A stretch of DNA of 36,462 bases from CAWFGS01 sp963815535 (GTDB lineage Bacteria > Pseudomonadota > Alphaproteobacteria > Sphingomonadales > Sphingomonadaceae), in assembly GCA_963815535.1 (NCBI GenBank), contig CAWFGS010000004.1:1-36462 (forward strand). Direction: 5' to 3'. The translations under genes were made by a program, and so were the position numbers. Below are positions 1 to 7,934 of this stretch, piece after piece. The stretch's first letter is position 1, and each line of letters starts with the position of its first letter. Below the pieces are notes generated by a model. That model was given only the letters and a program-made list of their open reading frames with translations, was not told the origin of the DNA and did not search any database.

Positions 1-264
1 CGTCCAGAAGTTGAGGAAATTGGCGCCAAGGTCCGCTCCCACCCCATTTACGGACGCAAAACCTAATCTTGAACTGCGCGGCAAGCGGGCGGCGCCTTAT
101 CGACTCAACTCGCCTCATTGTTCAGAGCATGTGTTACCATGCGACCGATCGACCACACGATCCTCGCGCGGCCCGAGCGTATTAGACGCTGGGGCTCATC
201 TCGGTACGGGCGGCGATATTCGTCGGCTCCCGTTACCAGAGCCTACTAGTGCCAAACGACAAAT

Positions 265-475
265 TTCAACGCCAACCCAATCCCAAGGCCAAAACCCTGC
301 TCAAAATGCTTCGTCGCAAGAACGGCACCATCCATCGAAGAGATCTTCGTGGACCACCGACTGGCAACCACATTCCGCACGAGCGATGATCTCTGACTGG
401 GGAGGTGAGGCATAAGGGTGGAGACACGAGAAGGTCGACAAAGTTGAGCCGCTACAAGTACACTGATGTTAGCAC
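265..475 (+). pseudogene. DUF3489 protein remnant
   Basis: No single frame is open, but reading successive frames gives a continuous match to the DUF3489 family as I remember it. A segment KAKTLLKMLRRKNG lies at about 289-330 in one frame, SIEEIF follows in the next, and TDWQPHSARAMIS at about 356-394 in the third. The family pattern is a small helix-turn-helix-like domain with the order LRR-(K/P)xG-ATIEEI-xATxWQPHTVR. The remnant therefore carries at least two frameshifts and is not translated as a unit. It is the first of three remnants in the order DUF3489, DUF2924, recombinase, which I know as a recurrent cassette in alphaproteobacteria. The biochemical role of DUF3489 is unknown to me. 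The match is by eye and the ends are approximate. Confidence 0.6.
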
Positions 476-784
476 TTCACGATGACCGTCTCGACAACGA
501 CCTTGTTTGGTTGAAGAAGTTATGTCGTCGACCGAGTTTCGCCAACGTTGACGAGATCGACAAGCGACAACTGCCGAGTGTCCCGCCAGCGCTAAATGCA
601 TAGTTGATAGCGTACCGGATTCCAGGAACACCACCATGGCGGTTTTCTGCCAAAGCTGAGTTCCGCCCAAGAGCTGATGCGGCTTCCAGCAGAAGGTAAA
701 AGCAGTCCTGATCTTCTCAACCGAAGAAACCACAAGCTATCGTTCGGTGCCTAAGTCTACATCCGAGAATGAAGCAGCCGAACC

Positions 785-905
785 ATATCAGTAGAGGTGC
801 TGGAAGACCGACTCAGATTCGCCGGCAGCATTGAACTCGCTCAGCGAAATCGCCCGTCACGTTACCGGCGCCCAATGGTCAGGCCCCCGCTCTTCGGGCT
901 GACCG
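785..905 (+). pseudogene. DUF2924 protein remnant (C-terminal part)
   Basis: The segment reads VLEDRLRFAGSI in one frame (from 797) and then, after a frameshift near 833, SLSEIARHVTGAQWSGPR in another. This is the typical C-terminal signature of DUF2924 proteins (SLSxIAxxITGxxWSGPRFFGL). The N-terminal part, expected between about 480 and 780, could not be traced with confidence. It sits directly upstream of the recombinase remnant, which is the usual position of DUF2924 genes next to large serine recombinases. No function is assigned to the family that I can state. It is non-functional as read. Confidence 0.65.
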
Positions 906-907
906 AC

Positions 908-2605
908 ATGGCTGAAAGATCTTCGCTGCGGCAGTCTACACCCGCAAATCCACGCGAGGACGGCCTGGAGCAAGAGTTCAACACCCTCGATGCGCATATG
1001 AGAGCCTGCGCGGCCTATGCGCCTAGCCAGCACCATGAAGGCTGGGTTCTCGCGAAGGAGCGCTATGATGATGGCGGGTTCTGGGCGGCAATATGGATCG
1101 TCCCGGCCTGAAGCGATTGCTGGCCGACGTCGAGGCAGGCAAGATCGATGTGGTCCTCGTCTACAAGATCGATCACTCACCCGCAGCCTTGCTGACTCCT
1201 CCAAGATCGTCGAGGTGCTGGATAAGGCCGAGCGCCAGCTTTGTCAGCATCACCCGATCGTTCCACCTCCACCAGCATGGGTCGCCTTACACTCAACATG
1301 CTCTTTGAGCTCGCGCAGTTCGAACACGAGGTGACCGGCGACCTTATCCGCGACAAGATGCAGCATCGAAGAACAAGGCATCTCAATCGGCCGTCCGGTA
1401 CCGCTCGGTTATGATGTCGTCACCGCAAGTTGATCGTCAATGAAACCGAAGCCGCGCAGGTCCACCACATCATGCAGCGCTACTGGCAACTTGGGCGTCG
1501 CCTGCGTGCTACGCAGACGATCTGCAACGCTTCAGGCTATCGGACTCACCAAGGTACAGAACGTAACTCCTGGCGGCCCCACGTCAGTCGCGGCGGGTGC
1601 GTCTATCGACGCGGCACACTCTATCACCTCTCTCGAACCGCATCTATCGTGGCCTGATCGTACATAAGGGCGACGCCTTTGGCAGAACATGAAGACGATC
1701 GTTGATTGGCCGGACTGTAGGGATCAGGTTCAAGCTACGCGGGCAGGCCACACGAGCGGATTGTCGAAGCGCGGACCGGCAACGAAGAACCAAGCCTTTC
1801 TACATCAGCCTCTACAAGGACCAGGATCTGGACGTCCGATGACGCCCAACCATTCTGATAAAGCCGCAAGGCGCAGAGCGTTACCGATGCTTGTGGACGC
1901 AGCCTGATGCCCCTGATGGCAAGCCAGCGTGCCGCGTGTCGGCGACCAATGAGACGTCGTTATATGAACACCTTGCGACGAAGCTTTGCGATAATAGGTT
2001 CCTGCTTGATCTGCTTGGCGAAGACATATCGGAAGCTGGATTGCTTGGACACAGTTGACCGCTGATCTGAACTCGGCACAGCTTGGCAGGAACAGGGGTG
2101 TCTGCATCTAAGGCTCAGTTACTGGCAACTTATCCGAGTCGGTGTCAGACTCACACAGAAGAGGCTGTAGAGATAGTTCTGACGGCGATGGGCTCGCTCG
2201 GGAGCTTGGATTAGTGGAAGGACTTCAGCGATAAGTTGTCGTTGACCGTCCGCCGGTTGGGCAGGGTCGGGACGTCGGCTCCGGCTGGTCTCCAAGTTCC
2301 GAGCGACAGGAAGCTGAGCCTGCGAAGCGCCCGATATGAAGCTAGTTGCGCTGCTTGCGGAGGCTTGGAGGCCCCGGATCTGGTGTTTGCTAAATTGAGG
2401 AGATGTCGATGAATGCTCTGGCTAAGCGTGAAGGGCGATGTCGGACGCAGCTTGCGAGGCTGGCGTTCGGACTCTCGTGTGTGCGCCGAATTAATTAGAC
2501 GTGCCGGAAGGGAAGACAACCACGCAAGCTGACAGTGCAGGCCTTGCGATCAGAGCTCGTTGCATCCAGTTTGGCGCGAGCGGATGAGCACGTTTTTCGT
2601 AGATG
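908..2605 (+). pseudogene. large serine recombinase, decayed
   Basis: A nearly full-length serine recombinase of roughly 560 residues can be pieced together from all three frames. The resolvase catalytic domain opens with AAAVYTRKST, which holds the catalytic-serine motif YxRxS (about 929-957), then DGLEQEFNTLDA, RYDDGGF, and DRPGLKRLLADVEAGKID from about 1095. KLIVNETEAAQVHHIMQRYW follows at about 1427-1488. Later pieces are GRPMTPNHSDKAARR near 1829-1873, KPACRVSATN near 1919, LAKREGRCRTQLARLAFG near 2419-2471, and GRQPRKLTVQALRSEL near 2508-2555, which resembles the C-terminal tail of these enzymes. At least seven frame changes are needed, so the gene is dead. Such enzymes integrate or excise mobile elements. 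The density of lesions argues for real decay and against sequencing error. Confidence 0.8.
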
Positions 2606-2935
2606 AGCTTGGGCCGTAGGCGGACAGGCCGTTATTGGCGGTCTTGTTGGCCTTAGCTGCCGTTATGGCAAGCCGTCCGCACTCCTATACGTTTCACGGT
2701 TACTTTGCTTTATGGCGTATCCCGGGTTCGATAATGAAGTTACCGTGCCATTGGAAAAGCGCTGGGTAACGGGGAACCTTCGACGCGGTACAGAGTTTCA
2801 ATATCGCGAGCCGGGCCCCTCTGGCGGATAATCTGCGTAGATGATTGTCCGCGATGTCGGATCGCTCCCTTGGGGAGTGACGGTCCGGGCTAGCAGTTCC
2901 TTTGATCAGACCACACTCCTGCCGAAATAAACGGA
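2606..2935 (+). other. intergenic stretch with no recognisable gene
   Basis: I see no protein-family match in any frame and no RNA gene between the end of the recombinase remnant and the next gene. The last part must hold the promoter of the DUF533 gene. A Shine-Dalgarno-like ACGGAG lies at 2931-2936. Confidence 0.5.
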
Positions 2936-2944
2936 GTGATGGAT

Positions 2945-3772
2945 ATGAGTGCGACTAAACTTCTTGGCCAACTGCTTGGCAGTTATCAGTCTTCCCCCCT
3001 GCCGGCGGCGGGCCGCGAGAGCGATCTCATGTGGCTGGTCGAACAGAAGCTCGGCCCGGGCGGATTGCAAGGGTTGCTTGGTGGCGGGCAACCCGGTGCG
3101 CCAGGGCAAGGTGGCCTAAACACAAGCGGGCTTGGCTCCATGCTTACCGGGGCGTCCGGCAAGGCGGCGATTGCCGGCGGCGTTCTGGGACTGTTGATGA
3201 AGGGCGGCAAGAAGCCGAAGAAGATGCTCGGTTCGGCAGCGAAGGTCGGCGGGTTGGGTCTGGTTGCAGGGCTGGCGTGGCGTGCTTACCAGCAACATTC
3301 GGTCGACCAGCAAGGCACGGCGCCTGCGCAACCAGTTCCGCAACAGGCGCTGTCCGCGCCCAGCAATTACGCTGCGCCCGAAAGCAGTGCGTTCTTGCCC
3401 ACCGAAGAAAGGGAAAAGCAGCGCCACGCGCGCGCGATCCTGAAAGCGATGATCGCGGCGGCGAAGGCGGATGGCCATGTGGACGACGCCGAACGCGATC
3501 GCTTGTACGAGGCAGTCGATACTCTTGCGCTCGATGCGGACGACAAGGCGTTCCTGTTCGACGAACTGCGCGCGCCGCTTGATTTGGACGCGATCGCCCG
3601 GGAAGCGACGACGCCCGAACTGGCGGCGGAGCTATACGTCGCGTCTCTGTTCATGACGGGTGAGACCGACGCCGCTGAACGTGTTTACCTCGACAGGCTT
3701 GCGGGTGCGCTGAAGCTGGAGCCGTCGCTCGCGCGTCAGATCGAAGCGGAAGTGCATACGCTTGCCGCCTGA
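2945..3772 (+). CDS. DUF533 / YebE-like tellurite-resistance (TerB-fold) protein
   Basis: A protein of 275 residues. The N-terminal region is low-complexity and glycine-rich (about residues 40-75), followed by a hydrophobic glycine-rich stretch around 75-105 with two possible short membrane segments (AIAGGVLGLLMKG and VGGLGLVAGLAW). The C-terminal half, from about 150, is an all-helical domain starting RAILKAMIAAAKADGHVDDAE, which is the TerB-fold signature of the DUF533/YebE family. The biochemical function is not established. GTG and ATG codons at 2936 and 2939 are in frame, but ACGGAG at 2931-2936 is properly spaced only for the ATG at 2945, so I take that start. It is the first intact gene after the decayed cassette and is separated by 48 bases from the antiporter gene, probably in the same transcript. 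Confidence 0.8.
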   Translation: MSATKLLGQLLGSYQSSPLPAAGRESDLMWLVEQKLGPGGLQGLLGGGQPGAPGQGGLNTSGLGSMLTGASGKAAIAGGVLGLLMKGGKKPKKMLGSAAKVGGLGLVAGLAWRAYQQHSVDQQGTAPAQPVPQQALSAPSNYAAPESSAFLPTEEREKQRHARAILKAMIAAAKADGHVDDAERDRLYEAVDTLALDADDKAFLFDELRAPLDLDAIAREATTPELAAELYVASLFMTGETDAAERVYLDRLAGALKLEPSLARQIEAEVHTLAA

Positions 3773-3820
3773 TCTTCTTGGTGCTGCCCCTCCGGCTGCG
3801 CCCGTCCGAAAGCGGGTGAC

Positions 3821-4765
3821 ATGACGATCCTGCTCTTGCTCACCGGCTTGGCCCTGCTCGCCATAGGCGGCGATGTCCTCGTCCGCGGCGCGGTTGCCGT
3901 CGCCGACCGGCTCGGCGTGTCGCCTCTGCTGGCCGGACTGACAATCGTCGGCTTCGGCACATCGACGCCCGAACTGGTCACCAGCCTGTTTGCCGCTTTC
4001 GACGGAGCGCCCGGTATTGCCGTGGGCAACGTCGTGGGATCGAACATCGCGAACATCCTGCTAATCCTGGGCGTGTCGGCCCTGATCCTGCCGCTCGCCA
4101 TACAGCGCGCCGCCTTTATGCGCGATGGCGGCGCGCTGTGGTTCGCCGCGTTGGCCTGCACCGCCGTGGTGCTGATTGGAACGCTCGACCGGGTAGTCGG
4201 GCTGGTGCTGGTCGCGCTGCTCGTCGGCTATATCGTATTCGCCTATCGCAGCGAACGACGCCCGAACGACGCGGAGAGGCTTCGTCACGAAAGCGAGGCG
4301 GCCAGCGTTTCTTCAACCATGAACCTGCCGCTTGCGCTGGGCCTGTCGATAGCCGGTATCGCGGCGACCGTGTTCGGCGCGCGGTTGCTGGTCGATGCCG
4401 CCAGCGAAATCGCGCGCGACTTCGGCGTGACCGAAACCGTCATCGGGCTGACTGTGGTTGCGATAGGCACCTCGCTGCCCGAACTGGTGGCCTGCGCCAT
4501 CGCGGCGCTGCGGCGTCAGGCCGATGTCGCGATCGGCAATGTTGTCGGCTCCAACATCTACAACATCTTCGGCATATTGGGCGTCACCGCGCTGGTGCAT
4601 CCGATCGACGTTCCCGCCGAGATCGCGGCGTTCGATATCTGGGTGCTGTTGGGCGCGACCGCGCTGCTGATCGCGTTCCTGCGCACCGGGTGGACGCTGA
4701 AACGATGGGAGGGCGGCATGTTTCTTGCCCTGTATGCAATCTATATCGGATATTTAACGCTGTGA
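3821..4765 (+). CDS. calcium/sodium antiporter (CaCA family, YrbG-like)
   Basis: An inner-membrane cation antiporter of 314 residues, the usual length for bacterial YrbG-type CaCA proteins. It shows the two inverted Na_Ca_ex repeats. The first has GFGTSTPELVTS followed by GNVVGSNIANILLILG (about residues 46-91). The second has AIGTSLPELVAC followed by GNVVGSNIYNIFGILG (about 212-258). The paired G-x-S/G-T-S-x-P-E motifs bind the transported cations. About ten hydrophobic segments are visible, with a charged loop (RSERRPNDAERLRHESEAA) between the halves. The frame is intact. The start at 3821 is the first ATG after the upstream gene. The substrate (Ca2+/Na+ or H+) is inferred from family only. 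Confidence 0.93.
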   Translation: MTILLLLTGLALLAIGGDVLVRGAVAVADRLGVSPLLAGLTIVGFGTSTPELVTSLFAAFDGAPGIAVGNVVGSNIANILLILGVSALILPLAIQRAAFMRDGGALWFAALACTAVVLIGTLDRVVGLVLVALLVGYIVFAYRSERRPNDAERLRHESEAASVSSTMNLPLALGLSIAGIAATVFGARLLVDAASEIARDFGVTETVIGLTVVAIGTSLPELVACAIAALRRQADVAIGNVVGSNIYNIFGILGVTALVHPIDVPAEIAAFDIWVLLGATALLIAFLRTGWTLKRWEGGMFLALYAIYIGYLTL

Positions 4766-4850
4766 CGGAAAAGTTGGCCGGGCGCGCAACTTCTTCGTCT
4801 GTCGATAGTATCAACCTAACCTCCGTCCGGACCCATTTTAGGACACGCTA

Positions 4851-6650
4851 TTGGAAAGCATTTACGGGCTGCTGGATATTTACAGCGCCCAGATCGGTCT
4901 GCTGGTTCTCGGCATCGTCTTTCTGGCCTTTGCAACCGAACGCAGGCCGCCTGTCGTGACTGCGGTTGTGGGCGCGGTCCTGATGCTGATCCCGGGATAT
5001 CTATCGGGCGACCGGTTGCTCGAAGTGTTCAGCAACACCGCGCCCATTACGATCGCGGCGATGTTCATCGTATCGGGCGCGTTGACCCGTACCGGCGTGC
5101 TGGAGGCTGTAGCCGGCCTGGTGCTGCGGCGGTTGCGCAAATCGCCCCGGCTCGCTTTCGCGGAATTAACCGGCGGCACGCTGGCGGCGTCGGGCTTCAT
5201 GAACAATACGCCGGTCGTCATCGTGCTCATTCCCATCATCAAACGCCTGGGCAAGGCGATCGGCGTGAACGCCACACGGCTCCTCATCCCGCTGTCGTAT
5301 CTGTCGATCATGGGCGGCACGCTGACCCTGATCGGGACATCCACCAATCTCCTCGTCGACGGGGTCGCGCAGCAGCAGGGGCAGGCCGCGTTCGGGATCT
5401 TCGAGATTACCGCTGTCGGCTTGGTCACCGCACTGGCCGGCACTGCCTTTCTGCTCTTGGCTGGTCCTTTCCTTCTGCCGGACCGACCGGAAGAGGACGG
5501 GGAGCGCGAAGGCGACGTCTATCTATCGGAACTGGTCGTAACGGACGCATCCCCCAATATCGGCGATCGGATAAAGGATTCCGGACTGTCGAAGCGGCTC
5601 GGCGTGAAAATACTGGGTTTGCATCGCGGTGTCGAAATTATCCGACGGGATTTGGAGGATTATTCTCTCGAATTGGGCGACCGTCTCATCGTCAGCGCCA
5701 GCAGCGCCGAACTCGCATCGCTGGCGGAAGAAAAAGGCATGAAGGTCGGGCTGACCGGCCTTGGTGGCGGCGTCGACACCATTGGACCGGCACGGCCCAG
5801 CGATCTACGCCTGATCGAAGCCGTGGTATCAGCGAATAACCCGGTCGTCGGACGCAAACTTGCCGAAATACCAATGCTGTCTCGCATCAGGGTGCGCATC
5901 CTTGGGCTTGCCCGACCCCGGCACCTGGCCGGACCGGATCTTGCCAGCGCCCGCGTAAAGGCCGGCGATCGTTTGCTTGTGGCTGCGGGTTCGGACGCCG
6001 CGCAGGCGATGCGGCAAAATGTCGGACTAGCCGACGTCGCCAATTCGCAGGTTCGCGCGTTCCAGCGGCGCAAGGCACCCATCGCCGTCCTGACCCTGGC
6101 GGCGATCGTTCTGGGCGCTGCTTTCTTCGGCTTCTCCATCGCCACGCTTGCGATCGTGGGCGTCGCTTTCGTCTTGCTCTCGCGCTGTATCGAACCTGAA
6201 GACGCCTGGGCCTCGCTAGACGGCAACACGCTGGTGCTGATCTTCGCGATGCTGGCTTTCGGGGCGGGTCTGGAAAGCGCGGGCACGGTCGAGCTGATCG
6301 TCGCGCAGCTTACGCCCTTTCTTGGCCAGACATCCCCGTTCCTACTGCTGATCGGCGTCTATGCGCTGACCAGCATTCTGACCGAGACGGTCACCAACAA
6401 TGCAGTCGCAGTGATCCTGACGCCGATCGTCATCGCGCTCGCCGGCAATCTCGGTATCGATCCGCGCCAGCTGATAGTGGCGGTCATGTTCGGCGCATCC
6501 GCCAGCTTCGCGACCCCGATCGGCTACCAGACCAACACGCTGGTCTATGGCGCCGCCAATTACCGGTTCAACGACTTTCTCAAAATCGGGCTGCCGATGA
6601 ACATCGTGGTCGGGATCGCCGCCTGTTTAGCGATCGAGCTGTTCTTCTGA
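4851..6650 (+). CDS. SLC13-family transporter with two RCK_C (TrkA-C) domains
   Basis: An intact 599-residue membrane protein. Hydrophobic segments occupy residues about 14-210 and 410-599, forming the two halves of the divalent anion:Na+ symporter fold. The paired substrate/cation signatures are visible: NNTPVV near 118 with GTSTNLLV near 162, and TVTNNAVAVILTP with FATPIGYQTNTLVYG in the second half. Between the halves lie two cytosolic RCK_C domains (about 222-300 and 318-390), each ending GDRLIV or GDRLLV, as in the bacterial SLC13/TrkA-C architecture. The transported anion cannot be read from the sequence. The start is the TTG at 4851, with TAGGAC seven bases upstream; no better in-frame ATG precedes the first membrane segment. 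It follows the CaCA gene on the same strand, after an 85-base gap. Confidence 0.88.
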   Translation: MESIYGLLDIYSAQIGLLVLGIVFLAFATERRPPVVTAVVGAVLMLIPGYLSGDRLLEVFSNTAPITIAAMFIVSGALTRTGVLEAVAGLVLRRLRKSPRLAFAELTGGTLAASGFMNNTPVVIVLIPIIKRLGKAIGVNATRLLIPLSYLSIMGGTLTLIGTSTNLLVDGVAQQQGQAAFGIFEITAVGLVTALAGTAFLLLAGPFLLPDRPEEDGEREGDVYLSELVVTDASPNIGDRIKDSGLSKRLGVKILGLHRGVEIIRRDLEDYSLELGDRLIVSASSAELASLAEEKGMKVGLTGLGGGVDTIGPARPSDLRLIEAVVSANNPVVGRKLAEIPMLSRIRVRILGLARPRHLAGPDLASARVKAGDRLLVAAGSDAAQAMRQNVGLADVANSQVRAFQRRKAPIAVLTLAAIVLGAAFFGFSIATLAIVGVAFVLLSRCIEPEDAWASLDGNTLVLIFAMLAFGAGLESAGTVELIVAQLTPFLGQTSPFLLLIGVYALTSILTETVTNNAVAVILTPIVIALAGNLGIDPRQLIVAVMFGASASFATPIGYQTNTLVYGAANYRFNDFLKIGLPMNIVVGIAACLAIELFF

Positions 6651-6809
6651 CGCGGTAAGCAGGAGACACGTTTAGAGGGTGACTGCACCGTGGCGCGATG
6701 CCGGCACATGGGAATGGCTGCTAACCAATCGGAAACTTGGCCAAATTGTGCAGTTCGCTTTACAACCCAAAAACGGTCGACCGATCGCAACCGGCCGACC
6801 GCAGTAGCT

Positions 6810-7440
6810 TCAAATTTCGGTGCGCTCGGCTAGCAGCAACGCATCTTCCACATCGACGCCAAGATATCGAACCGTATTTCGATCTTCGTGTGACTAGCAA
6901 GATCTGGATCGCTCGGATATTGCCGGTGGCTCGATAGATCATTGCGGCTTTCGTTCGTCGAAGCGAATGCGTGCCATATTCGGCCTTTCGCAATCCGATG
7001 GCTGTGACACATTCGTCCACCAAGCGAGCATACTGGCGCGTGCTCATGTGTTCCGTGTGGTCGATCCTACTTGGGAACAGGTAGTCACTGGTTGACCCAC
7101 CTCGACGCTCAAGCCATGACGTTAAGGTGCTGCGCACGTCTGCTGTCAGCTCGAACTGGACCGGTCGATTGGTCTTCTGCTGAATGACGATCGCTCTAGA
7201 CCGGATATCGCCTCCCGCAACGACATCGCCGATCTTGATTTTGACGAGGTCGCAGCCACGAAGCTTGCTGTCAATCGCAAGGTCGAACAGTGCCTTGTCA
7301 CGCAGTCGTCCTTCCCGATCCAAATGAAAGCGAATGGCCTAGATTTGCTTCTGGGTCAGTGGACGTTTCGTCCCAATGTTCTTGCCGGCATTCCACGCAC
7401 GTCGATGCTGCATTGCCGGGTCAAATCTTGAATATCCCAT
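6810..7440 (-). pseudogene. tyrosine recombinase/integrase, catalytic-domain only, decayed (copy 1)
   Basis: On the minus strand the sequence starts MGYSRFDPAMQHRRAWNAG (ATG at 7440, preceded by AGGAG) and ends AERTEI with TGA at 6810-6812. The family is a short (about 205 aa) tyrosine-type integrase common in sphingomonads that lacks the N-terminal core-binding domain. Catalytic elements are recognisable: the first Arg in SKLRGCDL, the H-x-x-R box in THSLRRTKA, and HTKIE followed by TVRYLGVD carrying the tyrosine. Three lesions break it: TAG instead of an expected Trp codon after KRPLTQKQI (near 7340), and two one-base deletions, after RAIQILL and after HTKIE. The intact middle is open from 7323 downward. 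It is a counterpart of the remnant at 11801-12431 in the same orientation, and the two flank a sensory locus. Confidence 0.85.
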
Positions 7441-7549
7441 GTCACTTCTCCTCGGCCGAAATTGGCCGAAGAAAGAACAGTTATGGTGCAGCAAATGGGC
7501 CGTTTGCAGGCTGTTTGGTCTTAGGCGGACAGTTAAAGAAATTAGACGT

Positions 7550-7934
7550 TCAGTCAGGCTTGGCTTTATTCTCGGGCTCAATCATCTTTTTTAGCACAGA
7601 AAGAGCTTCCGCTTGTGGAAGCGGCTTCGCTAGGTAACAAGCATCTTCGAAATCAGCCATGACGGGGGGGCATTCGCTGTATCCGGTAAGAAATGCGAAC
7701 GGGTGTCGAATTGGTCTTCAGATGGGTCGCAATCTTCTCGCTCGTTTCACCATCGCCCAGATTGATGTCAAGAAAGGCTGCATCGGGCTCGGCCGTCTTT
7801 AGGGCTTTTAATGTGTCATCGGCGTTCGCGTAAGGGCCGGTGATTCTATATCCTTCGTCCGACAGAAAATCCGCGAAAGCCATCGCGGTCATGAATTCGT
7901 CGTCGACGATCAGCACTTGTGGCATTTCACTCAC
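7550..7934 (-). pseudogene. response regulator receiver-domain protein, frameshifted
   Basis: A stand-alone CheY-like receiver (about 125 aa expected). It begins MSEMPQVLIVDDEFMTAM, with the acidic pair DD, and has the phospho-acceptor Asp in AAFLDINLGDG. After NSTP the frame slips: the open frame runs on as a short false tail to 7653, while another frame continues FAFLTGYSECPPVMADF, then LAKPL with the conserved Lys-Pro, ending at a TGA at 7550-7552. A single extra G at about 7713 explains this, so it is either a recent pseudogene or a sequence error. The GTG start at 7934 overlaps the stop of the histidine kinase; an ATG at 7925 is an alternative. Pairing with the upstream HWE kinase as phosphotransfer partner is inferred from this arrangement. 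Confidence 0.8.

Noticed and set aside
11..415. Open frame of 134 codons at the left end
   Set aside because: Only its last part matches the DUF3489 remnant, and the matching segments lie in three frames; the rest has no protein-like pattern.
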